A stretch of DNA of 64,000 nt from Novilysobacter antarcticus (lineage in GTDB: Bacteria; Pseudomonadota; Gammaproteobacteria; Xanthomonadales; Xanthomonadaceae). The notes under the pieces were generated by a model. That model was not told the origin of the DNA, did not search any database, and worked only from the letters and a program-made list of their open reading frames with translations. The DNA lies in contig NZ_JAIEUJ010000003.1 in assembly GCF_019802285.1 (NCBI RefSeq), positions 62,001 to 126,000 of the forward strand, given 5' to 3'. Shown here piece after piece: positions 8,826-18,057 of this stretch (position 1 is its first letter; each line of letters opens with the position of its first letter). Position numbers and translations under genes: made by a program.

Positions 8826-9647
8826 TCACGCCGGGCCCTTGGCCAGTTCTGTGACCGCCGCCTCAAGCATCGCCAGCTCCTCCTCGTCGAAGCCCGCGCG
8901 AGTTCGCGCCTCGACGTTGAACGGTCCATGCAGCACAGCCCGCGCGTAGCCGGTGAGCAGTCCGCGGAACGTCGATGCCGGGTCCACGCCGCGCCGCTCG
9001 CAGTACCAGCGGAACCAACGCGAACCGGCCGCGACGTGGGCCACCTCCTCGTCCAGGATGATCTCCAGGATCGCGACCGTCTTGCTGTCGCCCATGCCCT
9101 TCAGGCGCTGGATCATCCCCGGCGTCACGTCCAGGCCGCGTGCTTCCAGCACCCGCGGTACCAGCGCCATCCGCGCAAGCCCGTCGCCGGCGGTCTTCTG
9201 CGCCATCTCCCACAAACCGTTGTGGGCGTCGAAGTCACCGTAATCGCGCCCGAGCTGCTGCAACCGACTGCGAAGCATCGTGAAATGCCGCGCCTCGTCG
9301 TCCGCGACCTGCACCCAATCGGCATAGAACTGATCCGGCAGTCCCCGGAACCGGTACACCGCATCCCAAGCCAGATCGATGGCGTTGAACTCGATATGCG
9401 CGATGGCATGGATAAACGCCGCCCGGCCCTCGTCGCTGCCGAACCCCCGCCGCGGCAGGTCGCGCGGAGGCACCAAGCGCGGGCGCGACGGCCGCCCCGG
9501 CATCCCGATCGGTTCCGGTGGCGGCGCATCGGCGGGAATCGCCAGCTCACCGCGGGAAAACGCCTCAGCCGCGCGCCGGGTCGCCGCCACCTTCGCGTCA
9601 GGCGATGACGCCACCAGGCACTCCCAAGCCGCCTCAAAAAGATTCAT
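8826..9647 (-). CDS. DUF455 ferritin-like protein
   Basis: A 273-residue soluble protein of the DUF455 family. The core is a helical bundle with ferritin-like metal ligands: HAIAHIEFNAIDLAWD, then ADDEARHFTMLRSRL, and later ILDEEVAHVAAGSRWF. These Glu/His pairs suggest a di-iron centre, as in MiaE-like oxygenases, but the reaction is unknown. The ATG at 9647 has a GGGAG Shine-Dalgarno. The frame stays open further upstream, but that part crosses a large inverted repeat and is not counted. Confidence 0.85.
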   Translation of the reverse strand: MNLFEAAWECLVASSPDAKVAATRRAAEAFSRGELAIPADAPPPEPIGMPGRPSRPRLVPPRDLPRRGFGSDEGRAAFIHAIAHIEFNAIDLAWDAVYRFRGLPDQFYADWVQVADDEARHFTMLRSRLQQLGRDYGDFDAHNGLWEMAQKTAGDGLARMALVPRVLEARGLDVTPGMIQRLKGMGDSKTVAILEIILDEEVAHVAAGSRWFRWYCERRGVDPASTFRGLLTGYARAVLHGPFNVEARTRAGFDEEELAMLEAAVTELAKGPA

Positions 9648-9675
9648 CAAACTCCCACCCAGCGAATGCCCCAAG

Positions 9676-9744
9676 GCGACACCGGGAGCCTGTTCCAACC
9701 AAGCGAATATCGTGGAGCGACTTGGAACAGGCTCCCGGTGTCGC
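9676..9744. repeat. 23-bp perfect inverted repeat
   Basis: Arms 9676-9698 and 9722-9744 are perfect reverse complements of 23 bases around a 23-base loop. It lies between purF and the DUF455 gene, both leftward. No T-run follows, so it looks more like a dispersed REP-type palindrome than a plain terminator. It could also act as an mRNA-stabilising stem after purF. Confidence 0.85.
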
Positions 9745-9831
9745 CACGCGCGAACTCCCAGTCCCACACCCGGGATCGCATATCCAACCCGTCCACGCAC
9801 CCAACAACCAATTACCCAGTCAAACGAGCGA

Positions 9832-11301
9832 CTAAGCGCCCCGCCGATCCGCCTTCGCCTCATCCGACCGCAACCGCCGCACCCGCTCGAAATATGCGTC
9901 CGCTGCCCCGGTCACGTACTCCCCGTTGAAGCACGACGAGTCGAAATCCTCCAACCGGTGCTTCGGCCCCGACACCGCGTCTTCCAGATCAGCGAGGTCC
10001 TGATAGACCAGCCAGTCGCAGCCCAGCAGCTTCTCGATCTCCGACTCGTCTCGCTGGTGGGCGATCAGCTCCTCGCGGCTGGGCATGTCGATGCCGTAGA
10101 TGTTGGGATGGCGCACCGGCGGCGCCGCCGAAGCCAGATACACCTTGCGCGCCCCGGCTTCGCGGGCCATCTGCACGATCTGCCGCGACGTCGTCCCGCG
10201 CACGATCGAATCGTCCACCAGCAAAACGACCCGGTTGCGGAACTCCAGCGGAATCGGATTGAGCTTGCGGCGCACCGATTTGGCCCGCATCTCCTGCCCC
10301 GGCATGATGAAGGTGCGGCCGACGTAGCGGTTCTTGATGAAGCCCTCGCGGTACTTGATCCCCAGCACGTTGGCCACTTCCAGGGCCGCGTCACGCGAGG
10401 AATCGGGAATTGGAATCACCGTGTCGATGTCGTGGTCCGGGCGCAGCCGCAGGATCTTCTCGCCCAGCTTCTGGCCCATGCGCATGCGCGCCTTGTGCAC
10501 CGAGACGTCGTCGATCATCGAGTCCGGGCGCGCGAAGTACACGTACTCGAAGATGCACGGGGTGTGGGTGCCAGGCGCGATGCACTGGCGCGCGTGCAGG
10601 GTGCCGTCGCTGGTGATCACGATCGCCTCGCCGGGCTGCACATCGCGGACCCGCTTGAAACCGGTCAGGTCGAATGCCACCGACTCCGATGCCACTGCGT
10701 ATTCGTCGCCATCCACGCCGCTGCGTTTGCCCAGCACCAGCGGGCGAATGCCGTTGGGATCGCGGAACGCGACCAGTCCCAGCCCCAGAACCGTGGCGAC
10801 CACCGCGTAGCCCCCCACGCAGCGCCGGTACACGCCGGTAACGGCGCGGAACGCGGTCTCCGGCGACAGCGGCTCGAGCACCCCCATCTCGTGGGCGAAG
10901 ACGTTCAACAGCACTTCCGAATCCGATTCGGTATTGACGTTGCGCCGGTCCTGCTGGAACAGCTCCTCGCGCAGCGTGTCGGCATTGATCAGGTTGCCGT
11001 TGTGGGCCAGCGCGATGCCGTAGGGCGAGTTGACATAGAACGGCTGCGCCTCGTCGTCGCCCTCGCTGCCGGCGGTCGGGTAGCGGCAATGACCGATGCC
11101 GACGTGGCCGACCATCCGCCGCATCGCGGCGTCATCGAACACATCGCTGACCAGCCCGTTGCCCTTGTGCAGCAGCAGGCGGTGGCGGTCCGCAGTGGCA
11201 ATGCCGGCGGCGTCCTGGCCACGGTGCTGGAGGACGAGCAGTCCGTCATAGATCTGCGCCGCGACGTCCTGGTGGCCAACGATTCCGATGATGCCGCACA
11301 T
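9832..11301 (-). CDS. purF: Amidophosphoribosyltransferase
   Basis: A 489-residue enzyme catalysing the first step of purine synthesis, PRPP plus glutamine to phosphoribosylamine. After Met, Cys2 ([10 protein letters not shown]) is the N-terminal nucleophile of the glutaminase domain; the propeptide seen in Bacillus enzymes is absent, as in E. coli Pur[16 protein letters not shown] and AHNGNLIN belong to the glutaminase half. The C-terminal PRT domain has the PRPP loop [19 protein letters not shown]. It follows cvpA by about 70 bases, the arrangement known from E. coli. Confidence 0.97.
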   Translation of the reverse strand: MCGIIGIVGHQDVAAQIYDGLLVLQHRGQDAAGIATADRHRLLLHKGNGLVSDVFDDAAMRRMVGHVGIGHCRYPTAGSEGDDEAQPFYVNSPYGIALAHNGNLINADTLREELFQQDRRNVNTESDSEVLLNVFAHEMGVLEPLSPETAFRAVTGVYRRCVGGYAVVATVLGLGLVAFRDPNGIRPLVLGKRSGVDGDEYAVASESVAFDLTGFKRVRDVQPGEAIVITSDGTLHARQCIAPGTHTPCIFEYVYFARPDSMIDDVSVHKARMRMGQKLGEKILRLRPDHDIDTVIPIPDSSRDAALEVANVLGIKYREGFIKNRYVGRTFIMPGQEMRAKSVRRKLNPIPLEFRNRVVLLVDDSIVRGTTSRQIVQMAREAGARKVYLASAAPPVRHPNIYGIDMPSREELIAHQRDESEIEKLLGCDWLVYQDLADLEDAVSGPKHRLEDFDSSCFNGEYVTGAADAYFERVRRLRSDEAKADRRGA

Positions 11302-11370
11302 GACTGGTAATCCTGGTTGGTTGGAGCGATTGCAAAAAATGACAGCGCGGGCGCCATCGTGGAGAGCGTC

Positions 11371-12069
11371 TCAGCCGCCTTCGGCCGGTAGCACCGATTC
11401 GTTGTCCCCGTCGCCCGACTGCGCAGAACGCACGGGAGCCGGCAACGGGGTCTCCCGCTTGGGACGCTCGGGCACAACGGCATCGGGCGCAGCCGCGTCG
11501 GCGGACGTCGGCGACGTCACCGGCCGCGGAAGGCGGGGCAGCGTGTCGGACGACAGCAGCGCCGGACCGTCCGCATCACCGCGAAGGTCCACCTGCGCCG
11601 CGACCCACTCGGGCAGCCAATTACGCATCTGCTCGGCGCCAGGCACCAGCAGGGGAACCACGCGCGAGGAACGCCACGACGGTTCGCGCGGCAGCTCGGT
11701 CAATCCGATCAGCAACAACAGCGCGCAGGCAATCACCAGGCCGCGTACGACCCCGACAACAAAGCCGAGCATCCGGTCCACTCCGGACAACCCCACCGAG
11801 TGCACCAGCGTGCGCAGCATCCAGCCCGCGATCCCGACCACGATCATCACCACGATGAAGGCCAGCGCGTAACCGGCGAACAGGTGACCGGCGCTCGGTT
11901 CGCCGCTGCCGGCCAGCATGAGCGCGACCTGCGCCCCAAACTGGAACGCGGCCAGGCCAGCAAGGACCCAGGCGGCCAGCGATGCCAGCACACCGATCAG
12001 GCCACGCATCATCCCGAACAGAGCCGATACGCCGACCAGCCCGATCAGGACCCAGTCGATCGCGATCAT
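11371..12069 (-). CDS. cvpA: CvpA family membrane protein
   Basis: A 232-residue inner-membrane protein. Four hydrophobic segments occupy about 1-20, 24-50, 62-88 and 100-124, with DWVLIGLVGVSALFGMMRG and GLSGVDRMLGFVVGVVRGL as family signatures. CvpA was first linked to colicin V export and is needed for envelope robustness. Residues from about 165 onward are an extra Pro/Ala/Arg-rich tail, longer than in E. coli CvpA (162 residues). It lies between the SPOR gene and purF, a conserved order. Confidence 0.9.
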   Translation of the reverse strand: MIAIDWVLIGLVGVSALFGMMRGLIGVLASLAAWVLAGLAAFQFGAQVALMLAGSGEPSAGHLFAGYALAFIVVMIVVGIAGWMLRTLVHSVGLSGVDRMLGFVVGVVRGLVIACALLLLIGLTELPREPSWRSSRVVPLLVPGAEQMRNWLPEWVAAQVDLRGDADGPALLSSDTLPRLPRPVTSPTSADAAAPDAVVPERPKRETPLPAPVRSAQSGDGDNESVLPAEGG

Positions 12070-12118
12070 TGCGCCAACCGGTCGGGCCTCATGCGGGCGA
12101 ACCGCATAAAACGCTGTG

Positions 12119-13138
12119 TCATGGATGTGCGCGAACGAAGCCGGAGATGCCCAGCTTGGCGGCGGCCTGGGCCTTGAGCTGGTCGGCCGCGGCGCGGTCG
12201 GCGACCGGCCCGACCTGGACCCGGTTGAGCGTACCGTCGGCGGTGCGGACCTGCTCGACGAACGCGCTCAAGCCCTGGCTGCGCGCGCGATCACGCAGCG
12301 CGGTGGCCTCGGCCGGATTGCCAAAGGCACCCAGCTGGACGACGAAGCCCACCCCGGCTGCGGCGGGAGCCGGCTTGCTGGTCTCCGCCGCCGGCTCGGG
12401 CTTTGCAGGCGCCGGCGCGGGCGACGCCGCGACTGGTTTGGCCGGCTCGGGCTTTGCCGGCTCAGCGGGTTTGGGCTTGGGCGGTTCCGGCTTTGGCTCG
12501 GGGTTTGCAGCAACCGTCTGGGCGGGCTTCTCTGGAGTTGTCGCGGAACTGGCACTCGCGGTTGCGGACCCGGCACGATCCGCGTCCAGGACCACGACCT
12601 TGGCCCCGACGTCCTTGCGCACGCGGGCCGAATCGATGCGCGCAGTTTCCGCCTCGGCGCTGGTCTGGAAGGGTCCGATGCGCACCCGGTGCAGCGTGCG
12701 ATCGCCGCTCTTCACCGATTCGTGGAAGGCAGGAAAATCAGCTGCGTGCAGCGCGTCCACCACCTTCTGCGCATCCGACTGGCTGGCGTAGCTGCCGAAG
12801 CTGACCGCGTAGTTTCCGGCCGCCACTGCTGCCGGCGTCATGCCGGATGCCGGGTTGCCGGGATCGCGCGCAGCACGAGTATCCACGGTGGGCAGTGCGC
12901 CCTCGCCGGACGGCCCCGCACCGGGCGCGGTGACGCTGGCGCCGTTGCGCGCCGGCGGCGTCACCAGCGGCAACTCGCGGGTTTCAAAACCCTGCTTGGG
13001 CGTGGACGGGAGATCCAGTGAAATATCCGACACGCCGCTGTCGGGCGCCGGGCCCTTGATCAACATGGGCAGGAAGATCACCGCAATCGCGACCAGCACG
13101 GCGGCGCCGATCAGACGCTGTTTGAGGGCAGGTTCCAT
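12119..13138 (-). CDS. DedD-like protein with two SPOR domains
   Basis: A 339-residue cell-division protein. A short cytoplasmic start (MEPALKQRLIGA) and one transmembrane helix (9-26) anchor it in the inner membrane. A first SPOR domain begins at NYAVSFGSYASQSDAQKVV and a second at GFVVQLGAFGNPAEATALR. They are joined by a Pro/Lys/Glu/Ala-rich linker. SPOR domains bind denuded septal peptidoglycan. Its place between folC and cvpA matches dedD of E. coli, which has one SPOR domain. A TATAAT-like -10 at 13171-13176 (minus strand) may start this gene. Confidence 0.88.
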   Translation of the reverse strand: MEPALKQRLIGAAVLVAIAVIFLPMLIKGPAPDSGVSDISLDLPSTPKQGFETRELPLVTPPARNGASVTAPGAGPSGEGALPTVDTRAARDPGNPASGMTPAAVAAGNYAVSFGSYASQSDAQKVVDALHAADFPAFHESVKSGDRTLHRVRIGPFQTSAEAETARIDSARVRKDVGAKVVVLDADRAGSATASASSATTPEKPAQTVAANPEPKPEPPKPKPAEPAKPEPAKPVAASPAPAPAKPEPAAETSKPAPAAAGVGFVVQLGAFGNPAEATALRDRARSQGLSAFVEQVRTADGTLNRVQVGPVADRAAADQLKAQAAAKLGISGFVRAHP

Positions 13139-13227
13139 CGGATCTCGCAGGCAACGGGGAATGCCGGCAAATTATACCCTTGTGCCAAATGAAGGCCGGG
13201 CGCAGACGGCCGACGCGAACTGGCGGT

Positions 13228-14544
13228 TCAGCTCGCCGGCATCGCGGGCGCGGCTTCAAGGACCGTGAGCGCCTCGGCGGCCGTGTGGAAGGAGCCGAAC
13301 ACAAGTACACGGTCTCCAGGACTCGCTGCAGTCAAGGCGGCGGCCAGCGCATCAGCGACGGTGTCGTGCCGCGCGCCGGCTTCGCCCGCTGTTCCGGCCA
13401 ACCGCGGCGCAAACTCCGCGACCGTGACGCCCCTGGGTGCGTGTGCCAACAGTCCGGCCAAGTGCCAATGGTCCACCCGCGCTGCGAGCGCCGAAACCAC
13501 GCCAACCACGTCCTTGTCCACCAGCGCTGCGTACACGGCGTGCGTTTTACCGGCAATCGGCGTGGCCGCCAGCCAGTCCGCCAGCGCATGCGCGGCCTGC
13601 GGGTTGTGGCCGACATCCACCACCACCTCCACCCCGTTCCGGTCGAAGCGCTGCAGCCGGCCGCGGATGCGTGCATCGGCGACCCCCTGCACAACCGCCC
13701 GGTCGGGTGGTGATTTATCCAGGGCACGCAGAGCGGCGATGGCCACGGCGGCATTGCGCAGTTGCATCTGGCCCGCAAGCCGTGGCAACGGCAGCTCGAT
13801 GCGGTGGCCGACCTCGCGCCAGCGCCACTGTCGGGCAGCCACGGCATGGGAATCGTCCGGCTCACTGCCGGTTGCACCGGGCAGATCGACGAAGAAGTCG
13901 CAGCCAAACCGCAATGTCTTTGCGGCGATCGCGTAGGCGTGGCGCAACACGCTGGAAGGCGGGTCCTCGTCGCCGAGCACCAGCGGCTTCCAGGCCCGCG
14001 CGATGCCAGCCTTCTCGTGCCCGATGGCTTCCCGCCCTTCGCCCAGATAGTCCTGATGGTCGACGTCCACGGTGGTGATCGCCGCGACATCCGGGTCCAC
14101 CACGTTGGTCGCATCCAGGCGACCACCCAGCCCGACTTCCAGCACCGCCAGATCAAGATCGGCGCGTTGGAACAGCCACAACGCGGCCAGCGTGCCGTAC
14201 TCGAAATACGTCAACGGCGTGTCACCGCGTGCGGCTTCGATCGCCTCGAACGCGGCCACGATCATCGCGTCGTCCGCGTCCACGCCATCGATGCGGATTC
14301 GCTCGTTGTAGGCCAGCAGGTGCGGCGAGGTGTACGCGCCGACACGCCAGCCGGCCGCGCGGCCAATCGCTTCGATGAAGGCGACAGTGGAGCCCTTGCC
14401 ATTGGTGCCGCCCACGGTGATCACCCGCCGCGCAGGCCGCTTGATGCCCAGACGGCCGGCCACCGCGCCGATCCGCTCCAACCCCATATCGATCGACTTG
14501 GGATGCAGCTGCTCGATCCGGTCGAGCCATTGGGACAGGTTCAT
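13228..14544 (-). CDS. folC: Dihydrofolate / folylpolyglutamate synthase
   Basis: A 438-residue Mur-ligase-type enzyme that joins glutamate to dihydropteroate and to folates. The P-loop VGGTNGKGSTVAFIE (about 50-65), YTSPHLLAYNERIRI and the central TTVDVDHQDYLG are diagnostic. Its one-carbon product links to metF earlier in the window. The start MNLSQWLDRIEQLHPKSIDM at 14544 is typical; an upstream extension of 82 residues would run into the phosphatase gene. It is followed by the SPOR gene after about 90 bases. Confidence 0.95.
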   Translation of the reverse strand: MNLSQWLDRIEQLHPKSIDMGLERIGAVAGRLGIKRPARRVITVGGTNGKGSTVAFIEAIGRAAGWRVGAYTSPHLLAYNERIRIDGVDADDAMIVAAFEAIEAARGDTPLTYFEYGTLAALWLFQRADLDLAVLEVGLGGRLDATNVVDPDVAAITTVDVDHQDYLGEGREAIGHEKAGIARAWKPLVLGDEDPPSSVLRHAYAIAAKTLRFGCDFFVDLPGATGSEPDDSHAVAARQWRWREVGHRIELPLPRLAGQMQLRNAAVAIAALRALDKSPPDRAVVQGVADARIRGRLQRFDRNGVEVVVDVGHNPQAAHALADWLAATPIAGKTHAVYAALVDKDVVGVVSALAARVDHWHLAGLLAHAPRGVTVAEFAPRLAGTAGEAGARHDTVADALAAALTAASPGDRVLVFGSFHTAAEALTVLEAAPAMPAS

Positions 14545-14621
14545 GGCGAACACTCGCAGGACAACAGGCGGGGCGGCGCGGGGATGCGGGAATGCCGGGA
14601 TGCGGGCCGTGCGGCCTGCGG

Positions 14622-15269
14622 CTAGAGCGCGCGGTGCACCGCTTCGCCAAACAGCGCGGTGTGATGCGAGCAATCGTTCAGGCGCACCACCTCGAGGTCT
14701 TCCAGCCGCGTGCCTTCCAGCAGGTTGAGCGTGGTCGGCGCCTGGCGGAACGTCCACGGTCGCGAGAAAGGGATTCCCAGCACGTTGCACAGGAGCATGC
14801 GGTTGACCGCGTCGTGCGCGACCACCAGCAGCGTGTCGTGGTCGCCCAGTCCGGCCATTGCCCGACCGAATGCCGGCCAGGCGCGGTCGAACACATGCTG
14901 CAGCGACTCGCCGCCACCGGGCATCAACACCTCATGCGGTGAATCGCGCCAGAGCTTGAGCAGGTCCGGATCGGTGGCGTGGATTTCGCTGGCCAGCAGG
15001 CCTTCCCAGCTGCCGTGCGCGATCTCGCTGAGGTCCGCATCAGTGCTGAGCAGGCCTGCGCGGTGCTCGCCCAGGGCCAGTTCGGCGGTGCGGCGTGCAC
15101 GCGACAGTGGAGACGCCACCGCGCGGGTGATCTCCACGTCGTGCAGGCGAGCGCCCAGCGCGCGCGCCTGCGCCTCGCCGGTTTCCGAGAGGGGGATGTC
15201 GACCTGGCCCTGGTAACGACCTTCGGCGTTCCAGGGAGTTTCGCCATGACGGGCGAGGATGATTTTCAT
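14622..15269 (-). CDS. Histidine phosphatase family protein
   Basis: A 215-residue phosphoglycerate-mutase-like enzyme. The catalytic motif LARHGETPWNAEGRYQG (His8) is at the N-terminus, with SPLSRARRTAE, the acid in HGSWEGLLASEI, and the second histidine in LLVVAHDAVNRMLL. It resembles GpmB/CobC-type phosphatases rather than the glycolytic mutase. The substrate is not predictable; CobC would be a possibility only with cobalamin genes nearby, and none are seen. It ends about 80 bases before folC on the same strand. Confidence 0.88.
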   Translation of the reverse strand: MKIILARHGETPWNAEGRYQGQVDIPLSETGEAQARALGARLHDVEITRAVASPLSRARRTAELALGEHRAGLLSTDADLSEIAHGSWEGLLASEIHATDPDLLKLWRDSPHEVLMPGGGESLQHVFDRAWPAFGRAMAGLGDHDTLLVVAHDAVNRMLLCNVLGIPFSRPWTFRQAPTTLNLLEGTRLEDLEVVRLNDCSHHTALFGEAVHRAL

Positions 15270-15360
15270 GCGGGTACTCGATGAAGATGGGTAGGAAACA
15301 AAGGACCATTCTGGCCCAGCCCGCGCGAACGCGGGTCATTGCCGGTCCGCTGCCCATCGA

Positions 15361-15380
15361 CGCCCTCCCTCAGGAGGGCG
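15361..15380. terminator. Hairpin after first S46 peptidase gene
   Basis: An 8-base-pair GC-rich stem (15361-15368 with 15373-15380) and a 4-base loop, about 20 bases past the S46 stop. No T-run on the minus strand, so it may only be a 3' protecting stem. Confidence 0.45.
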
Positions 15381-15399
15381 CGACAGGCCGGTGCCGCGA

Positions 15400-17562
15400 T
15401 CACTGGCCGGTAGGCAGGCCGAGTTCCTTGAGCACCTGCGGCGCCGGGAACGCCTCCTGCATGACCCAGCGCAGGTAGCGCCCATCGACCGCAATCACGC
15501 GCGTCATGTCCGGGTCGAACACCCAGTTGGAGCTGACGCTTTCCCAGTTCATGTCGAACACCAGCCCGACCAGCTCACCGCGCGCATCCATCGCCGGCGA
15601 GCCCGAGTTGCCGCCGGTGATGTCCAGGTCGGCCATGAAGTTGACCGGTACCGTGCCCAACTCCTGGCTGGCCAGGCCGCCGTAGCGCTTGGCGGCGATG
15701 GCGTCGAGCTGTGCCTTGAGCGCATTGAACGGGTCCACGCCGGTGGATTTGTCGGCTATCTGCTCCAGCGTGGTGAACGCCGCCTGGCGGCTGCCGTCCA
15801 GCTTGGTGTAGCCCTGGACGTTGCCGAAGGTGATGCGCAGCGAGGAGTTCGCATCCGGATAGACCGACTCGCCACGGCTGGCGCGGTAATCGGCGACCGC
15901 CTGCAGATACACCGGGCGGGCCTGCAGCACGTCACCGGTGCGGATTTCTTCGAGCTCCTTGTTCTGCAGCATCGTCGGCATCAGTGCCACGGCCAGTTGC
16001 AGGGCCGGGTCCTTGCTGGCTTCAAGCGTCGCGCGGTCGGCCTGCATCAGCTTCAGGCGCGTATCCAGATCGCCCAGGCTGGTGCCGGCCAGGCGATCCA
16101 GTGCAGCCTGCACGGCGGCCTCGTCGTTGCCGCCCAGCCATTCATCGAGAGCGGGAATGTGCTGGTCCTGAGGCAACTTCACGTATTCGCGCAACCAGTA
16201 TTGCTGCAACTGGCGATCCATGCCGGCGTCGTAACGGCGCTCCATCTGCTTCAGCGAGCCCTCCAAACCGGGCAGGTCACGCGCCTGGTAGCCGGCGTCA
16301 CGCTGCGCGTCCGGCTTCTCAGCCTCCAGCGCAAACCGGTACAGGCTGGTTGCCGCGCCGATGGCACCGGTGCGGACCAGCTGGCCGAAGACCAGGTCGC
16401 GCTCGCGGGTGGCGCGCTCGGCGGCGTCCAGTTCCAGCAGTCGTGCGTGCGCTTCCAAAGCCGGCGCACCCTTGGTGCCCTGCCCGCGCAACCAGGCCAA
16501 TACCGCGGCCTCCTCGGCATGCTTGGTCTTGCTGGCATCTATGCGCTGGAAGCCTTCCAGCTGGCCGCCGTAGTTCTTCATCGTGTTCTGCCAGCCACGG
16601 ATCGTGCTGGCGTACTTGACCTTGATGTCCTCGTCCTTCGCGCCGGCCGCCTCGACCAGATCAACCATCGCCTCGTAATGGCGCTTGACCGTCGGGTAGG
16701 TCCACTGCTCGGTCGCGTCGAACTCCTCGGCCAGGGCGTAGCGCGCGGTCCGACCCGGATAGCCGGCGACCATCACGAAATCACCGATGTTCAGCGGCTG
16801 GCTGGCGAACTTGAGGAAGTGTTTCGGCTGGTAGGGAACGTTTTCGGTGGAGTACGGCGCCGGCTTGCCGTCCTTGCCGACGTAGGCGCGGTAGAACGCG
16901 AAGTCGCCAGTGTGGCGCGGCCACATCCAGTTGTCGATATCGCCACCGAAGCTGCCGATGCTGTTGGGCGGCGCATAGACCAAGCGCACGTCCTTGATCT
17001 CCAGGTTCTTGAACAGACGGTAGGTGTTGCCGCCGGCAAAGCTGTAGAACTGGCAGCGATAGCCGGCGTCGGCTTCGCAGTCGGCGACCAGTTGTTTCTG
17101 GATGGTCTCAAGCGCACGCGTGCGTCCCAGCGCATCGGGCGCGGCATCGATCGCGGCGCGGACGTCCTTGGTCACGTCGCGGATCGAGTCCAGCGCGTAG
17201 ATGCGCGCGTTCGGCCCGGCCGACACTTCGCGCTCCGTGGTTCCGGCATTGAAGCCGTGCTCGATCAGGTTGTTTTCCGGCGTGGAGTTGAGCTGGATCG
17301 CGCCATATGCGCAGTGATGGTTGGTCACCACCAGGCCCTGCGGGGAGACGAAGCTCGCCGTGCAGCCGCCCAGCGAGACCACCGCGCCCATCGGGTCGCC
17401 GGTCAGGTCAGCCAGTTGTTCGGCGGGCAGCTCCAGCCCGGCCTTCTGCAACGCTGCGGAAATCTCCGGCAGCTGCTGCGGCACCCACATGCCCTCGCCG
17501 GCCACCGCCGATCCCATGACGCCCGTCAACGCCATGGCGGCGGTCAATATCGAATAACGCAT
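15400..17562 (-). CDS. S46 dipeptidyl-peptidase, copy A
   Basis: A 720-residue secreted serine exopeptidase of family S46 (DPP7/DPP11/DAP BII), which removes dipeptides from peptide N-termini in the periplasm. A signal peptide (1-22) precedes EGMWVPQQLPE. The triad is visible: His83 in TNHHCAYGAIQ, Asp in WPRHTGDFAFYRAYVG and Ser653 in GNSGSPAMD. The S1 specificity site, 18 residues after the serine, is Met671, whereas DPP7 has Gly and DPP11 has Arg. The ATG at 17562 has an AGGAG site seven bases before it. Third in reading order of three tandem paralogs. Confidence 0.93.
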   Translation of the reverse strand: MRYSILTAAMALTGVMGSAVAGEGMWVPQQLPEISAALQKAGLELPAEQLADLTGDPMGAVVSLGGCTASFVSPQGLVVTNHHCAYGAIQLNSTPENNLIEHGFNAGTTEREVSAGPNARIYALDSIRDVTKDVRAAIDAAPDALGRTRALETIQKQLVADCEADAGYRCQFYSFAGGNTYRLFKNLEIKDVRLVYAPPNSIGSFGGDIDNWMWPRHTGDFAFYRAYVGKDGKPAPYSTENVPYQPKHFLKFASQPLNIGDFVMVAGYPGRTARYALAEEFDATEQWTYPTVKRHYEAMVDLVEAAGAKDEDIKVKYASTIRGWQNTMKNYGGQLEGFQRIDASKTKHAEEAAVLAWLRGQGTKGAPALEAHARLLELDAAERATRERDLVFGQLVRTGAIGAATSLYRFALEAEKPDAQRDAGYQARDLPGLEGSLKQMERRYDAGMDRQLQQYWLREYVKLPQDQHIPALDEWLGGNDEAAVQAALDRLAGTSLGDLDTRLKLMQADRATLEASKDPALQLAVALMPTMLQNKELEEIRTGDVLQARPVYLQAVADYRASRGESVYPDANSSLRITFGNVQGYTKLDGSRQAAFTTLEQIADKSTGVDPFNALKAQLDAIAAKRYGGLASQELGTVPVNFMADLDITGGNSGSPAMDARGELVGLVFDMNWESVSSNWVFDPDMTRVIAVDGRYLRWVMQEAFPAPQVLKELGLPTGQ

Positions 17563-17775
17563 GCACCTACTCCTGCCAAGGATCAATCCGCGATTTTAGC
17601 CTGCCAACCCCGATGGCGGCCCGTAACTTCCGGCACGGGCGCGAATGCGGTGAATGCAGACCAGTCGCCGACGGCACGCGCTGATTTACGGGTTTTTGCC
17701 CGCCTTTGAAGACATAGGGAGGACGGGGAAAATGTTGCTCATTGGCCCGGTTGTGGTGTGATCGACCGGGCGAGC

Positions 17776-17876
17776 GACCTGCATGCCTTCGAGGCGAATG
17801 TCCCCCGGCCACCGCCTCCGGCCACCGCCTCCGGCGGCGGCCTCCTCCTTTACTTCGCCCCGAAGGCATGCAGGTC
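17776..17876. repeat. Palindromic element 1
   Basis: Bounded by a perfect 16-base inverted repeat (17776-17791 with 17861-17876). Its core contains two blocks, 17794-17809 and 17840-17859, that recur inverted in element 2. Between them a 13-base unit (CCGGCCACCGCCT) is repeated twice in tandem. The element looks like a REP/REPIN-type unit. Confidence 0.7.
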
Positions 17877-17925
17877 CCCCCGGTACTGGCGGATTCGCGC
17901 ATCTGCAACCACCGCCATGCTGGAT

Positions 17926-18019
17926 GCCGGGGGTGAACGCCCTTGCGGCGAAGTAAAGGAGGAGGCACCGGCTTCACCGGTGCCGGGGGACATTCGCAGC
18001 AAGGGCGTTCGCCCCCGGC
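17926..18019. repeat. Palindromic element 2, inverted core of element 1
   Basis: Bounded by a 21-base inverted repeat with one mismatch (17926-17946 with 17999-18019). Inside, 17947-17966 is the exact reverse complement of 17840-17859, and 17982-17997 of 17794-17809. The terminal stems differ in sequence from those of element 1 although the core is shared. Confidence 0.7.
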
Positions 18020-18057
18020 CCGCGGCGACACCACGGTGCGGCGCTCTTCTCCAAGCC

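Larger units (their letters stand above)
17563..18057. other. Long intergenic region with palindromic repeats
   Basis: About 500 bases between S46 copies B and A hold no credible gene. The part from 17776 to 18019 is a mosaic of inverted repeats (described separately). The part nearer copy A (17563-17750) is plain sequence that should carry its promoter if the gene is not read from copy B. Confidence 0.6.

Noticed and set aside
17776-18019. Integron attC sites or a CRISPR array
   Set aside because: No integrase-type core sites (GTTRRRY) and no regularly spaced direct repeats; the arrangement is inverted, with only two units.
17926-18057. A simple rho-independent terminator for S46 copy B
   Set aside because: The stems are too far apart, partly overlapping in pairing, and no T-run is present. 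They are better described as repeats.
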